Translations under genes and position numbers: made by a program
Notes under the pieces: generated by a model
Seen by the model: only the letters and a program-made list of their open reading frames with translations
The model's database searches: none
What the model was told of the DNA's origin: nothing
Assembly: GCA_964036045.1 (NCBI GenBank)
Contig: OZ038380.1
Location: 118,244,699-118,308,698 of the forward strand
Direction of reading: 5' to 3'
Length of the DNA stretch: 64,000 bases
DNA from: Eutreptiella sp. 'Long Island Sound 2002'
Taxonomy: Eukaryota > Euglenozoa > Euglenophyceae > Eutreptiales > Eutreptiaceae
Part shown: piece by piece, positions 1 through 10,246 of the stretch
How positions within the stretch are numbered: position 1 is the first letter of the stretch
Layout of the letters: the number at the start of each line of letters is the position of its first letter

Positions 1-1
1 G

Positions 2-172
2 CCTTTCAAAGCATCAAGCACCACGCTGCCCAATAAGGTTAAACCACAGAAAAGTGATTCATTTGCCCGGCGGGCTGAGGCAGCGGTGTCAATTACCAAA
101 TTGTTGCACCACCCTTTCAAGAAGGGACGTAGTGGCAAGGAGGCCGGGGCTGCTAACAAGGAAACACTGTAA
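2..172 (+). CDS. C-terminal end of an unrecognised gene, cut by the window start
   Basis: The frame starting at base 2 is open for 56 codons and ends in TAA at 170-172. The peptide is basic and rich in Lys, Ser and Ala, with a Lys/Arg/Gly patch near its end (around FKKGRSGKEAG). Such a tail would suit a nuclear or nucleic-acid-binding protein, but no domain is visible. Its composition recalls the Lys/Ser-rich tail of the element A gene near 6550-6740, so it could be the end of a related mobile-element gene; that is only an impression. The start lies outside the window. Confidence 0.35.
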   Translation, partial: PFKASSTTLPNKVKPQKSDSFARRAEAAVSITKLLHHPFKKGRSGKEAGAANKETL

Positions 173-743
173 GGGCGGAATGGGGCTCTTAGTACACTCT
201 TGAACGTTGGCCGCAAATGTTGTGGACTTGACGTTTGTGGCAAGCGGTGGGGACAAACCGCGGCCGGAAGTGGGATCCTAGGTACACGTTGGAGCACCCC
301 AATTTTGTTCCAAGGTGCTACGACATCGTCTGGGCATTCTAGCCTCGAGTGGATCAATACCAGAACAACAAAAGTGGTAACTTGCATGAAACCTGCCGCC
401 ACTACCCCTCTTGCACCATCCTCAACCGGGGAGTCGTTGGGAAGGGCAAAGGTTATAGATGACCGTAGGTGCACGAGATGGGGGGGGGGGGGGTCCGTAG
501 GGGTCAAACTAGGAGCATGGTCAACCAATTCAAGGGGTGGAAGGGGGGAAGGGGGGGCAACGAAAACCCCACATACTCCATGAGAGTTTGGCTATTGCAC
601 CCCTTCCATCGTCGTGAATTGCATTACGGTTAGGGAGGGCATGACTTTTTTTTTCAGAGATGTGCTTTTGGATACATCCTGATGTTCAATATTTTTGATG
701 CTGCTTGAAACTAAGAGCTAGGTTGCTTCTTCCCTCCCTCTCT
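173..743. other. Gene-poor stretch with a poly-G run
   Basis: A run of 14 G lies at 480-493, with further G-rich sequence up to about 560. Short open frames here have no recognisable composition or domain. I see no gene. Confidence 0.5.
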
Positions 744-958
744 CAAGCCCCATCCAAATGGCCGTTCTGTGGCAGGGGCCTTGGGCAAGCCCTAGCCAAG
801 TTGCTATTCATTGGCTGGGGCCTCGGGCAAGCCCCATCCAATTTGTTGACTGGTGGCTAGGCCTTGGGCAAGCTCCAGCCAAGTTGCCATTCCGTGGTTG
901 GGGCCTAGGGCAAGCCCAAGCCAAGTTCGTGTCCGGTGGGTGGGGCCTTGGGCAAACC
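744..958. repeat. 42-bp minisatellite, about five copies
   Basis: Units begin at about 771, 813, 855, 896 and 938 (lengths 42, 42, 41, 42, then partial), with a partial unit upstream from 744. The shared core is GGGGCCTTGGGCAAGCCC followed by CAAGTT and a more variable end. It is unrelated in sequence to the 49-bp array downstream, although both are GC-rich and have runs of G and C around a GGGC core. Confidence 0.85.
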
Positions 959-1214
959 ATATAATCTCATTACACATGTAGGTGCAGCCATTGCAAATGC
1001 TGTGGCGGGGTTGTACATATTTAATGTTTTTGTTCAAGCCGCGTTTTACGGACCGCGTACTAACAACGTTGTAGCGAGTGTAGCGCTAGCGGTGACTAGT
1101 CACCACCATGTTCCCTGGAACGCGTTCGCCGGGAGGACAAGATCATCAATTTTGGCAATGACTACACATACATGTGCATCAAGGGACACGGCATCTCACA
1201 TCATGGAACATCAC

Positions 1215-1400
1215 AACCCAACCAACCAACTAAAGAAAACCCACCAACCAAACAACCAACCAACCAACCAACCCCCCAAACAACCAACAAACCAACAACG
1301 AACCAACCAACCAACCAACCAACCAAACCCACCAACCCACCAGCGAATCAACGAACAACCAATCAAACAACCAGCCAACAAACGAAACCAAGCAAACAAC
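1215..1400. repeat. CCAA-type tetranucleotide microsatellite
   Basis: Long runs of CCAA/ACCA with frequent interruptions fill this stretch. It explains the low-complexity Gln/Pro/Thr-rich and Trp/Gly/Leu-rich open frames seen on either strand here. Confidence 0.9.
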
Positions 1401-3391
1401 GGAAGGGGACTGGGGTGACAAGGGGGGTGCAGAGGGGGGTGCCAAGAACAAAGATGAGGAGTGGTGGAGCTTTTAGTAGGATTGTTCGAGCGGCGTTCTA
1501 GGGGCGTTCTACCGACATTGGAGCCCACAGTGGTGGCGCTCACTGAAACGTCCCTACAAGGTCGCTAGAGCCATTTTTTCCTTCAATTTTCGGTGAACAA
1601 ATGGCATTTCCAAGAAGAAGAATTTGCACCCCTTCATATGGTGCCGGGGGGTCCAAATTCTATCGTTCATACCACCGACCCTCTACGCCAACAAGTCGGT
1701 GTAACCCTGCTTTTCTTCATTCTTAACAATCGTGTGCACATGTTCCCGTGAGGTGCCTTTGAGGTGAAAGACATTACTGCCAGGCGCCAAAACGTCAACA
1801 TTCATTACCATGTGTCGTTTGAAAACCAAAAGAGGCAAATTGGCCTTTTCGAATCTACTGCCGAATCTTGAACCCCAACATTGTTGATTCCGCCAACACT
1901 TTGCTTGGCCACCCGTTCGTAATGCCCCCATAACCGCCCATGGGCAACAATCGATGGTACGATTGTTCTATGCCAACCGAGCCTCTGCAGTGCAGCGCGC
2001 CCGCACAGCGCACACCGCATGCGAGGCACCGTCAGATGCAATTTTGCCATGGTTTTGTGCAACCAATGATTTCCTGAATTCCAAACCGGCCATGGTGTTC
2101 TCGGTAAGGCTAGAGGTCACAAACTACATTCTTTTGCATGATGCCATAAGTGTATTGTCACACACACCCTATTTCCAGCCATAGAGGGGGGTCCCACGGA
2201 ATATCTGGGGATGGGGAAAACACATTTGGCACGTTTTTTCCCAAAACACGCCACAATTCCAACAAAACCCATCCCACCCTACCCTGGAGACTCCAAACCG
2301 GATGTGTTTTTTTGCACAAAATCAAATTCCAAGCTTTGTATCCTCAAGATCACAACATGGACCCCCGAACCCCACCTGGCGTGTTTCCCTTCTCGCAACA
2401 TAGGGGAACTTGGGCCTACGGGCGAGGTCCAGGCCCCAAACCTCGGAATAGCCAATTTTGACGGCGCCAATTCACAGAGAAAATCTCCCATATCACTCCC
2501 CCCAAAAAAAACACTGGCATATCCAACCTAGTAAATCCCCAATATGCCTGAGGTACTTTCTCACTACCATATTTGCCAATGTCATTTGCACTACACGAAT
2601 AGATGCCGCTGCCCAAAACACACTTTGTGAAATCACATGAAGGTTGGAAGAAAAAGCTCTCGTGCTTGGATCCCCTTCTGCGAAGGCCCCCACCCCTTTC
2701 CAGGGCTCAACAACTGCCCTTTTAGACACTTCCACCATTTGCCCGCGAATTGGATTCGGTTGGAAAAGTGTCGTTGAATCGACGGAACTAGTGAGAACCC
2801 AACCAGGAAAGCGTCAACGGTGGCATTCTTCAGTCGGCTGGGTGATTTTCCTTCTAAAAGAGTTCCATACACATTCGCATGCCCACACAACTACAAAGGT
2901 TCCTTAGCACATATCAACCTTCTCCCACACGGAAAAAACGTCAAAAAGGGGTGAAATAGGGGTATGTTCCAGCATGTGTGGTAATTTTGGGGGACATGGT
3001 GAAGCTGAGTATCACAAACGCCCATGTAGGCAAGTGCCACTAATTGTGGTGCGGAGAAATGCCCACACTGGTTCCATGCCCAAAGGTTGTGTGGCGAGTG
3101 GCGGTCTTGTTAGTGTGGAGAGACCGCCACTCATTGATGTTACTGTGGAAACAGAGAAAAGAGATTGAATGGCATGAATAGGGGAAACCTCGCTTGGCAA
3201 CCCTCACACTCAATATTGTTCCACTTAGGCCACGCTAACTACACGCCCCTTACGACCCAAACATGTGCACTGTGTGGCCTTTTCTGTGTCTTGTTTTTGT
3301 GCCTATGTTTTCCATGTGTCGCCTGTACTGTAATAGGTGGTGAAGAATAGTTCTACATTTTGTTGCGTGTCCTATGCATACACACTTTGAA
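1401..3391. other. Gene-poor spacer before element A
   Basis: Several short open frames of 60-110 codons occur on both strands (for example 1683-1931 minus, 1954-2184 plus, 2633-2890 minus). None shows a recognisable domain, and neighbouring frames are equally open. Short G and C runs are scattered. The only structured item is the hairpin at 3096-3132. Parts may be remnants of old mobile elements, but I cannot assign them. Confidence 0.4.
3096..3132. other. Perfect 12-bp-arm hairpin
   Basis: The arms GAGTGGCGGTCT (3096-3107) and AGACCGCCACTC (3121-3132) are exact reverse complements around a 13-base loop. It has no T-tract and no adjacent gene, so neither a terminator nor a known RNA family is indicated. 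It could be a small RNA stem or the remains of a short inverted-repeat element. Confidence 0.6.
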
Positions 3392-3705
3392 ACTCAAATT
3401 CACTGTCTCTATTTGCCAATTTGCCAAGACCTGGGCGAAATTTCCCCCAGCCCCCCCGGATAGCAAAAAAGGTATACATATTTTGATGTCTTGATGACCC
3501 GGTTGAAATTTCCCCCAGCTCTGCCTCTTCCGCAAAATGTATAGGTCAAAATCACCAATTTGTGATCCTGGGCGAAATTTCTTCCTGCCCCCCCCCCTCC
3601 TGTTTCTTTCCTTGTCCTGTGCCCGATATGTTGCCCTTTGCCTGCCTGTCACTTAGGCCCACCAGTTGATAAAGTTGAACCTTGGCGAAATTCCTTCTAG
3701 CTTGC
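3392..3705. repeat. Left terminal and subterminal repeats of element A
   Basis: Four GGCGAAATTTC-type motifs, each followed within a few bases by a pyrimidine/AGC stretch, occur at about 3433, 3503, 3570 and 3684. The outermost lies inside the inverted repeat shared with the right end. A poly-C tract near 3588-3600 interrupts the series. Confidence 0.65.
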
Positions 3706-4640
3706 CTTGACACCCTTCACCTACAGGGTGGTACCTGTGTTGGGTTCTGTTCAGTGACTCTTGGGGGTGCTTCTACCAATGTGGATGTGAGACATGATTG
3801 ATGTGCGCTTTCTTCAAACAGCCGTGGGGGGTACTCGCGTTCGTACCCCGAAGGCTGTCGTTCGGGTGGCATTGAACAAAGGGAGGCACTCCCGCTGCTG
3901 CAGCTGGCACTGGGTTTTGTGTCACAATAGAAAGTCTAGACGTCATGTTTGGCATGTGCGGGCTGCCTCGGGTTCTAGTCGTCCACGAAGATGGTTGTTG
4001 GTCCTGCATAAGCGAGTGTTGACATATCCCCGTGTTGAGAGAGCCACGGGAGCCTCATATCGCGGTACAATGACCCGGTCCATCCGCCGTAAGCTGGCGA
4101 CGGCGGGGGAATGCACTATCAATGCCCCTACTATCTCGGCCCAGGCCTGTGTTCAAGCTTCCCACCTGTGGGAGTCATTTGAGAGACAGCAAATCTCATT
4201 GTGGTTCCACAATTACCGTCGCTACATCAATGGGGTGGACCCCCATAGCCGTGATAAGACTTTGAATGTGACTGCTGTCGGTGTGTTGCACACTACTGAG
4301 CTGCCCCAATACCACGGTGAGGGAACTACTGCTGCTCAAGCCCCCGCACCAGAACCACAGCCCAAACCAGCCGCCAAACCGAAGCCGAAGCTCAAACCCA
4401 AAGGAAAAGCAGAAAACAATCTGGCAGATTACCACAAAACACATTCTTCGTGGGCTGAACCCCGACCGAGTCCAAGCCTGCTATGACGATTTATCAAGGG
4501 CACCACCACCTGATTGTATTGACGATTTGCCGCTGGTACCTGGCGTGCGTATGTTCTGCCCTGTCCTCTTTCGATTGTACTCGATCTTTAGTGCCATTTG
4601 ATTTTACTCTGTACTGCCTATTACCTCATGTACCGCTGGG

Positions 4641-4968
4641 TTTTGGTATGCCATTGGGGGTCAGCACATCTACACGGCTGCTATGCAACATCGCAAGGAC
4701 AAGGAATCGAAAAATGACCCCCTGCCTACATGGACCAGTGAGTATGAAGGCTTTGAGGTTAGAAGAGACACTCCTTTGCCCATACGAAGAAAGCTAGCAG
4801 GGCTTCGTCAAGTGCAGACCACAAGCAGTAGTGTGTCAACAACCAGTGAGCGGATGGCACTCCTACTAGAGCATATTGCGGAGGATCCAGATGCCCCCCT
4901 GCTCACCCATACTCAGAACATGTTGGCTGAAATTCGTATTACGGCTGATGAAGGCAATGTGGTGTGTT
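4641..4968 (+). other. ParB-like GGQH segment of the element A gene
   Basis: The frame reads WYAIGGQHIYTAAMQHRKDK, then LPTWTSEYEGFEVRRDTPL and IRRKLAGLRQVQ. The G-G-x-H-x-x-x-A-A core resembles the GG(H/E)xR...A box of ParB/sulfiredoxin-type nucleases, a fold with DNA-nicking or nucleotide-dependent members. The match rests on this box alone, so enzymatic activity is not established. A donor-like GTAAGC at 5001 and an acceptor TGTAG at 5048 could bound a short intron just downstream. Confidence 0.4.
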
Positions 4969-5339
4969 CAATGTTTCGACTGTATTCGTTACACATTACT
5001 GTAAGCCTGTATTTTTACCTGTCTATTGCTGCCTTAAAGTCACTGTAGCCAAGCGTTGGGCAGGGTTGGGCAAGCTTGTCAAATTCATTGGGCAGCCAGC
5101 TGTTGACGCAGTCTGAGGGATGGAGAAGCGAGATGTTGAACCGGCGCTTGGGGTATTCAAAGAGTGCGAAGGATTAATGCCAGACAGACTGCCCAGCATT
5201 GTCCTCTACATGTCGGGTACTAAAAGCTTAGTGATGGGTATCAAACGTGAAATGAAGTTGGCCAGAGTTGAGCAGTTGTGGGGCTGGCATGTGCTCCATC
5301 CGAATGCAGTCACTAAGGGGTTTGTGCACGAGTCCAGGG

Positions 5340-5512
5340 GTATGCTGCAATATTCTGCATTATTCTGCACTCTTAGTGGTAGTGATTTGGTGGTCTTTAT
5401 TTCGTTGCTAACGATGAGCTGGGCCAAAATATCGCCCTGGTCCCTCGATTTTCGTTCATAAGCATACCATTTTCTAACTGCCTCATTTGTGTCGTGTGTA
5501 TACCCTCTGCAG
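5340..5512 (+). other. Candidate spliceosomal intron in the element A gene
   Basis: The donor GTATGC at 5340 and acceptor CCCTCTGCAG ending at 5512 bound 173 bases. Removing them joins the upstream frame (...VHESR) to the downstream frame (ANLGTVTMCKEQ...) exactly in phase, with one base carried over. The same donor hexamer is used by the candidate intron in gene B. Confidence 0.6.
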
Positions 5513-6960
5513 CAAATCTGGGTACTGTGACCATGTGCAAAGAACAATGTCGTATTATGGCCCATATCCGGGTCGTGTATGGCAGCTGGGTGTGGAGTCC
5601 GGAGTCACCTTGGCCACCGTGGGCTTCTGTTGTCAAGGCAGTCTTTTGGACCTTTGACCTTTACCAAGGGTTACGTGACAGGCTTCGCAAGCCCCGTGTG
5701 ACACCAAGTATTGAAAAGGCTGACGGTGGGCATATGAATCTTAAGTTGGATGACACCATTATTGAGACAGACACAGGGAAAGTTTTGAAGGAGGAGGGTA
5801 GAGTTGAGCTACTCCCTTTGTGGGCAGGCTGCTCTGTTCTCAGCTTTATTAGTGCACTTCCATTTGTTTGCATCCTGATTGAGGTCCCACGTATGTGGAC
5901 GTTGGCCCTGCACAGTATTGTGGCACAATTTGTATTGAATGGTATTTTGGTGGCAGTCACTGGTCAGACTGCTGATGTTCGGGCCTGTGTTAGCAACCTG
6001 AAAGCTGCCTGTGCTGAGGAATTTTTCCATGCCGATGTATGTGTGTACAACCTATCCAAGCCATCAGCACTGTACAGCATGGGACAAACTGCTCTTGCAC
6101 TGTGTAGTGTGCACCAATTTTCTGCACGCCTACTTCGATATCTTTCTTATATCCAGGGCCCCCTGACGACTGCCATTCTTGTCGAAGTATTCCGTTATTT
6201 GCTGTATGCATTGGATTTGATTCAGCAGAATAGTACATGGGTAATGGTCTGCAGATAGCAGCCAGATTTTTCTGAGCCCTGTCCATTCAGAGCCTGTTCC
6301 GTGTGAACATTGCAGTTGCATACTTGTCTGAGGAGAAGTCTATTCCTGAGTCATTTGTTACCGATTTGAGGGCTGCTGTGTCGAACTGCGACACTATGGC
6401 ACCAGTCCAATGGGACCGAGTTTGTGAAGACCTTGCAGATGGGTTTCCAGTAGATTGTACGGGAAGGAGGTATGTAGAGCAAGAAGAGAAGGCCACCCAA
6501 CCAGCGGAAGAGGACAGTGAATTCCAGAACCCCCCCCCCCCCAAAGTCAACTGGCAAGCAGGGGGACGGCACCCCCACCAAGGCCAAAAAATGAAAGGCT
6601 GTAGCAAGCCTCTCACAGCAGAGCCACAAGCCTGGTGCAAAGCCTCCACCCAACAAGGCACTTTGCACGTTTGCAGCCCTCTTCTCACCGTCCCAGCAGA
6701 CACGGAATGGACGTCGTGCCACCGATAGTGCTAACAGTGAGATGCCTGGTGGCCAGGCAGCACAAGCAAATGTTGGGCAGTTTACTGGTAGGGTGCCAAA
6801 CCAAAGGCACCTGGCCTTAGGAAGGGGCGATAGAGTGACAGTGGTGTGTGCTCTGACTGCTGTGTTGTATGTTTTCCCTGTTACACGTCAGAATGGCGTT
6901 ATGCGTTGTCTCTGCAGATACCATTGACGTTTTGCGCACTGTTTTTTTTTGTGTTTTCCT

Positions 6961-7178
6961 AAAGCTGGAAGAAATTTCGCCGAGGTTCAAGTATTTCTTG
7001 GAATACACGGTTGGTTTTTACATTTTTGTAAAGCTGGAAGAAATTTCGCCCACGTTTAGGTATTTCTTGGAATACACGGTTCGTTTTTACCTTTTTGTAA
7101 AGCTAGTAGAAATTTCGCCCACAGGCCTCATTAATGGCAAATAGAGACCTTGATTATGAGGCATGAATTTGAGTGACT
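6961..7178. repeat. Right terminal and subterminal repeats of element A
   Basis: Three direct copies of a roughly 70-bp unit contain AAAGCTGGAAGAAATTTCGCC (motif starts near 6961, 7036 and 7099), separated by GTATTTCTTGGAATACACGG. The last copy merges into the inverted repeat shared with the left end. GTATTTCTTGGAATAC is itself nearly palindromic. Confidence 0.75.
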
Positions 7179-7883
7179 GTCAATTGACAATTTTTGGGCA
7201 CACACAGGGTGTAGCAACCCTTGCCAATTGTGTGCTACCCTACTATAATACATTTGTGTGTAACACGAAAGGTATACTATTGAAGAAACCTTCGTTCTTC
7301 CTCTGCTTTTCCAGTATCCTTACATGCTTATTGTGTTTTGACAACTAGGATGTGGTTACATGAGAATGGCATTTTAGGTAAATAGAGATACTCATTTTTT
7401 CCTACCAAGAGCAAGGGGTCCCCTAGGTACAGAATTCATACCCTGTTTGGGGGGGGGGGGGGGGCGGGGGTATAGTATGGCCCCGCGGAGCCCAGCCTGT
7501 GGGTAGGGGGGTGGGCAGCTAGCGTGGCCTAAGTTCCATATGATCTTTGCAGCCATGTTCCGAGCCAATGATGCGACCGCGACAAAAAGTCCATCGAAAA
7601 AGGTAGAGACTCTAAAATATGTTCCATTTGTTGAAACAAGACCCATGATAGGGCACCTCATCTGCGCACTCCACTCCTTCGGGTAAAGCAAGCAAGCAAG
7701 CAAGGCTTCTCTTGCGACATCATGGGATTGAAGCGAAACTTGATATGTTGTGGGTGAGAGAGCAGTGTGTATGGTACTGCTCAACATTGCAGCTACTTAC
7801 CCCATGGCACCAAGGAGGGGGTTCTAGTGTGTACCCACTGTGAACGGAATTTTGAATGAGTGCGTTCACTTTGCTGATTTTCG
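7179..7883. other. Spacer between elements A and B
   Basis: The stretch holds a long G run (about 7440-7466), a short CAAG repeat (about 7687-7704) and a second AAATAGAGA motif near 7380 like the one in the right end of element A. On the minus strand an open frame (7392-7787) is annotated separately. No other gene is seen. Confidence 0.45.
7392..7787 (-). CDS. Unrecognised 131-codon open frame
   Basis: This minus-strand frame has fairly balanced composition in its first 90 residues (for example QSHDVAREALLACLLYPKEW), then becomes Pro-rich where it crosses the G run near 7440. No domain was recognised. Preservation in the second copy (34904-35299) is uninformative because the whole block is duplicated. 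It may be a chance frame or an exon remnant. Confidence 0.2.
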   Translation of the reverse strand: MLSSTIHTALSPTTYQVSLQSHDVAREALLACLLYPKEWSAQMRCPIMGLVSTNGTYFRVSTFFDGLFVAVASLARNMAAKIIWNLGHASCPPPYPQAGLRGAILYPRPPPPPKQGMNSVPRGPLALGRKK

Positions 7884-7989
7884 GCCCGTTTTGCCTATTG
7901 TGCCCTGTCTTTGTGCCCGTTTGCGGTGCTTACTTCACCTATAATTCATAAAAATTTGTACCGCGCAATTTGTAGCTTGAATAGGTCAT

Positions 7990-8115
7990 AATGTCGCCGA
8001 AATTCGCAAATAAAATTCGAATTTGCGTTTGCATTCGCAACCTAAATTCGCCACTAAATTCGCATTCATATGTGCCTTCACATTCGCGCGAACTTTGCGC
8101 GAATATCCTTTGCTT
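7990..8115. promoter_or_regulatory. ATTCGCA/TTCGCGCGAA cluster upstream of gene B
   Basis: AT-rich sequence with about eight ATTCG/TTCGC motifs ends in ATTCGCGCGAACTTTGCGCGAA, about 50 bases before the ATG at 8164. The palindrome TTCGCGCGAA resembles E2F-type sites (TTTCGCGC), suggesting a promoter or transposase-binding role. Both roles are inference. Confidence 0.5.
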
Positions 8116-10060
8116 TTCGCGCCTTTTGTTCAGACCTCACTAGCTTTCGCTTTTTCTGTGACCATGTCTAGCCAGCAGTCGATCCCCATGTCCCAGATCG
8201 GGTCCCTCTCCCTCCCCGACCCGGCCGACGGCACCCTGGGCCACTACCAGGGCCTCGCCCTTCGCGCCGGCACGTTGGAGGAGGCCACGTACACGAGGGG
8301 CCTGGCAGTGGAGAAGGTGGTGGGGTGGGCGAAAGGGTTGGCCATGCCCCCCCACATGATCCATGTGGACATGCGCACCCCCGAAAGGGCGGGATGGTTG
8401 GGGAAAAAAGGTTGGGCCAGTCTTCTTTTCCGGGAGTTGCAGGTGGCGGGTTGCGGGCCGTCTGGCTCGTTCCCGCCCGCGACACCGTGGAGAGCCTTTT
8501 AGGAATCATGGCCACGCTCACCGTGGGCAAGCCCAAGCCTGGCCTTTGTGCCATCTACCCCACCACTGGCCTCGTTCATTGCCCCATGATGATGGACATG
8601 ATTGCCATCAATAACTATTTTCCTGCCGGTGAGCCGCAGGCTAACCATGCTAACCTTCCTTTTCAATGGCAGGGTGTGCAGGCCCAGTGGTGGGACGATA
8701 TGGGCATCTTGCCTAGCCACCCGACCGTGCCCCCTCTCCACCACATCCCTGATATCACTGTGCCCACTCTCCATAGGATGAAGGGGCTCGGTTGGTATCG
8801 GGGAATCGCGGACCCCCCCCTTCATTACGCCCGAGCCCCCCTTGCGCACGGCACCCCTGCAGCACCCCCCCTGGTATGCCACCGCTAACCCCTCCGTGAA
8901 GGCTGACCGCCCAGCCCCCCCCGATGGCCGTCAACTTCGTGGACGGCCTCGGCTACATAGTCCACCGCGATATTCTTCTCGCGGAGGACTGCAAGACCAC
9001 CTGGGGGAAGGTGGAAAAAAATGGGGGGGGGCAACCAAGTTCCTCAACAGTTTGACCCGGTGTTCAATGTGAAACCGGTGGAGGAACAGAGGAAGAACCC
9101 CACCCTTCCTCAGCGGTACCAGTCCAAGCCCTCCAAAACCGGGGGGCTGGTTGGTGCCCTTATTAAAAAGTCAATTAACTCCATGCAGGACCGTGTCCCC
9201 GATCCGTTCAAGGACTTGTTTGAGATGCCGTGTTCGGTCATCGTGTCGGGTGCTGAGTCGGGGGACCACCTCCCGCACACGGATGTCTCCACCGCCCCCG
9301 ATATGCTCCCCCCCCTTGACCACCACCCCTCCAGCTGCCACATCTCCACCTTCGTGGCCCTCTCCCCCCAGTACCGCCTCAACATCCAGGCGGGAACGGC
9401 GCTTGGGGAGGCCACGAAGGAGAGGTGGGACGCAGTCCTCTTCCAACAGGGGGAGGTCCTCGTCATGGTCAGCACTGCCCGGCACCACGGGCTCCCCTCT
9501 CCCCCCGGGCAAAAGATGCACGGGGCACTGTTTACGCAGTGGACCCCCGATCGGCGTCACTTGGGAGTTAAGCCGAATACGACGCATCTGGACCCCCCCA
9601 CCCCCCTGGAGCTCAAGGAATGCCTCGGCCTGCTAGAATGGGGGGGGGGGGGGACGTGCCCACGTTCGGGCAGCTGTTGCTGTTGGGTATTGAATCGGAG
9701 GCTCGAGTGGGGCTGGCCAACCGGGACGCGGTGGACGACGTCTTCAGCCCCCCCGAGGTGCAGCCAGGCCCCCCGGTGTGCACACACCATCCCCTGTTCC
9801 TCTCCCGCTCCGCGCACGGCATCTCCCCCGTCACCGTGCGCGAGGGGGAAACCCTCCTGTCGAACGGGGCGTACGAGATGGAGGTGGTGAAGGCGGACTC
9901 GACGGACGGGGATGCGGAGGTGACGTGGGCACTTGGGGCTACGCGGCCCCCCACGCGCCCGGCCCCCGCCTGGCGGCTGCCGCACGTTGTGCCGGAGTGG
10001 AAGCGGGCGAAGGAGTCCAAGAAGGGGACGTGGACTGTGACCTGCCCGTGTGAATGTGAG

Positions 10061-10246
10061 GTATGCATTGTTTTCTACCCCGTATTCGCGCGAAGTTCGC
10101 GCGAACTTCGCAACTATGTGCTTCGCATTCGAATCTGCTAGTTCGAGAATTTGTCGCGAAGTTCGCGCAAACTTCGCGCGAAGTTCGCGCGAATTTCACA
10201 TGAATATTTACATTTCATTCATTTTCTGTTTCATCTCCTTCTTAAG
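10061..10246 (+). other. Candidate phase-0 intron of gene B containing palindromic repeats
   Basis: The exon ends CPCECE at 10060. The donor is GTATGC, and the acceptor is a pyrimidine-rich TTCATCTCCTTCTTAAG ending at 10246. The intron is 186 bases, and splicing restores the same frame on both sides while removing an in-frame TAG at 10139-10141. Most of it is the TTCGCGCGAA cluster. Confidence 0.6.
10085..10198. repeat. 11-bp palindromic TTCGCGCGAAG cluster inside the gene B intron
   Basis: Two blocks (10085-10113 and 10152-10197) consist of back-to-back 11-base units TTCGCGCGAAG and TTCGCGCGAAC. Each unit is nearly self-complementary, and adjacent units form longer dyads. The blocks are separated by ATTCGAATCTGCTAGTTCG. 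Confidence 0.8.

Larger units (their letters stand above)
3794..6837 (+). pseudogene. Element A gene: broken, intron-containing gene with ParB-like motif
   Basis: Coding-like sequence runs through most of element A but changes frame several times. An N-terminal part (3794 to about 4545) contains WFHNYRRYINGVDPHSRDK and then a Pro/Lys-rich linker. A second part (about 4641-4968) carries the GGQH motif. A third part (5048-5339) crosses a TGA at 5114-5116 unless it starts at the ATG at 5120. A candidate intron 5340-5512 (donor GTATGC, acceptor TCTGCAG) joins the third part to the next (5513 to about 6036) in phase. The tail (about 6303-6837) shifts frame at a C run near 6530 and becomes Lys/Ser-rich. 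I read it as a decayed transposon gene. The family was not recognised, and the region of about 5800-6300 may contain further introns. Confidence 0.5.
3392..7178 (+). mobile_element. Element A: DNA-transposon-like element with complex inverted-repeat ends
   Basis: The ends match as imperfect inverted repeats. The left end has ACTCAAATTCAC (3392-3403), GTCTCTATTTGCCA (3405-3418) and CCTGGGCGAAATTTC (3430-3444). The right end has, in reverse complement and mirrored order, GAAATTTCGCCCACAGG (7109-7125), TGGCAAATAGAGAC (7135-7148) and TGAATTTGAGT (from 7164). Both ends hold further copies of the GGCGAAATTTC motif. Multiple subterminal motif copies are usual in DNA transposons, where the transposase binds them. 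Exact outer ends and a target-site duplication could not be fixed. The internal gene is broken, so this copy is probably not autonomous. Confidence 0.65.

Noticed and set aside
200-583. 127-codon plus-strand open frame
   Set aside because: Crosses a poly-G run, has no recognisable content and no start context.
1211-1543. Trp/Gly/Leu-rich minus-strand and Gln/Pro-rich plus-strand open frames
   Set aside because: They are translations of the CCAA microsatellite.
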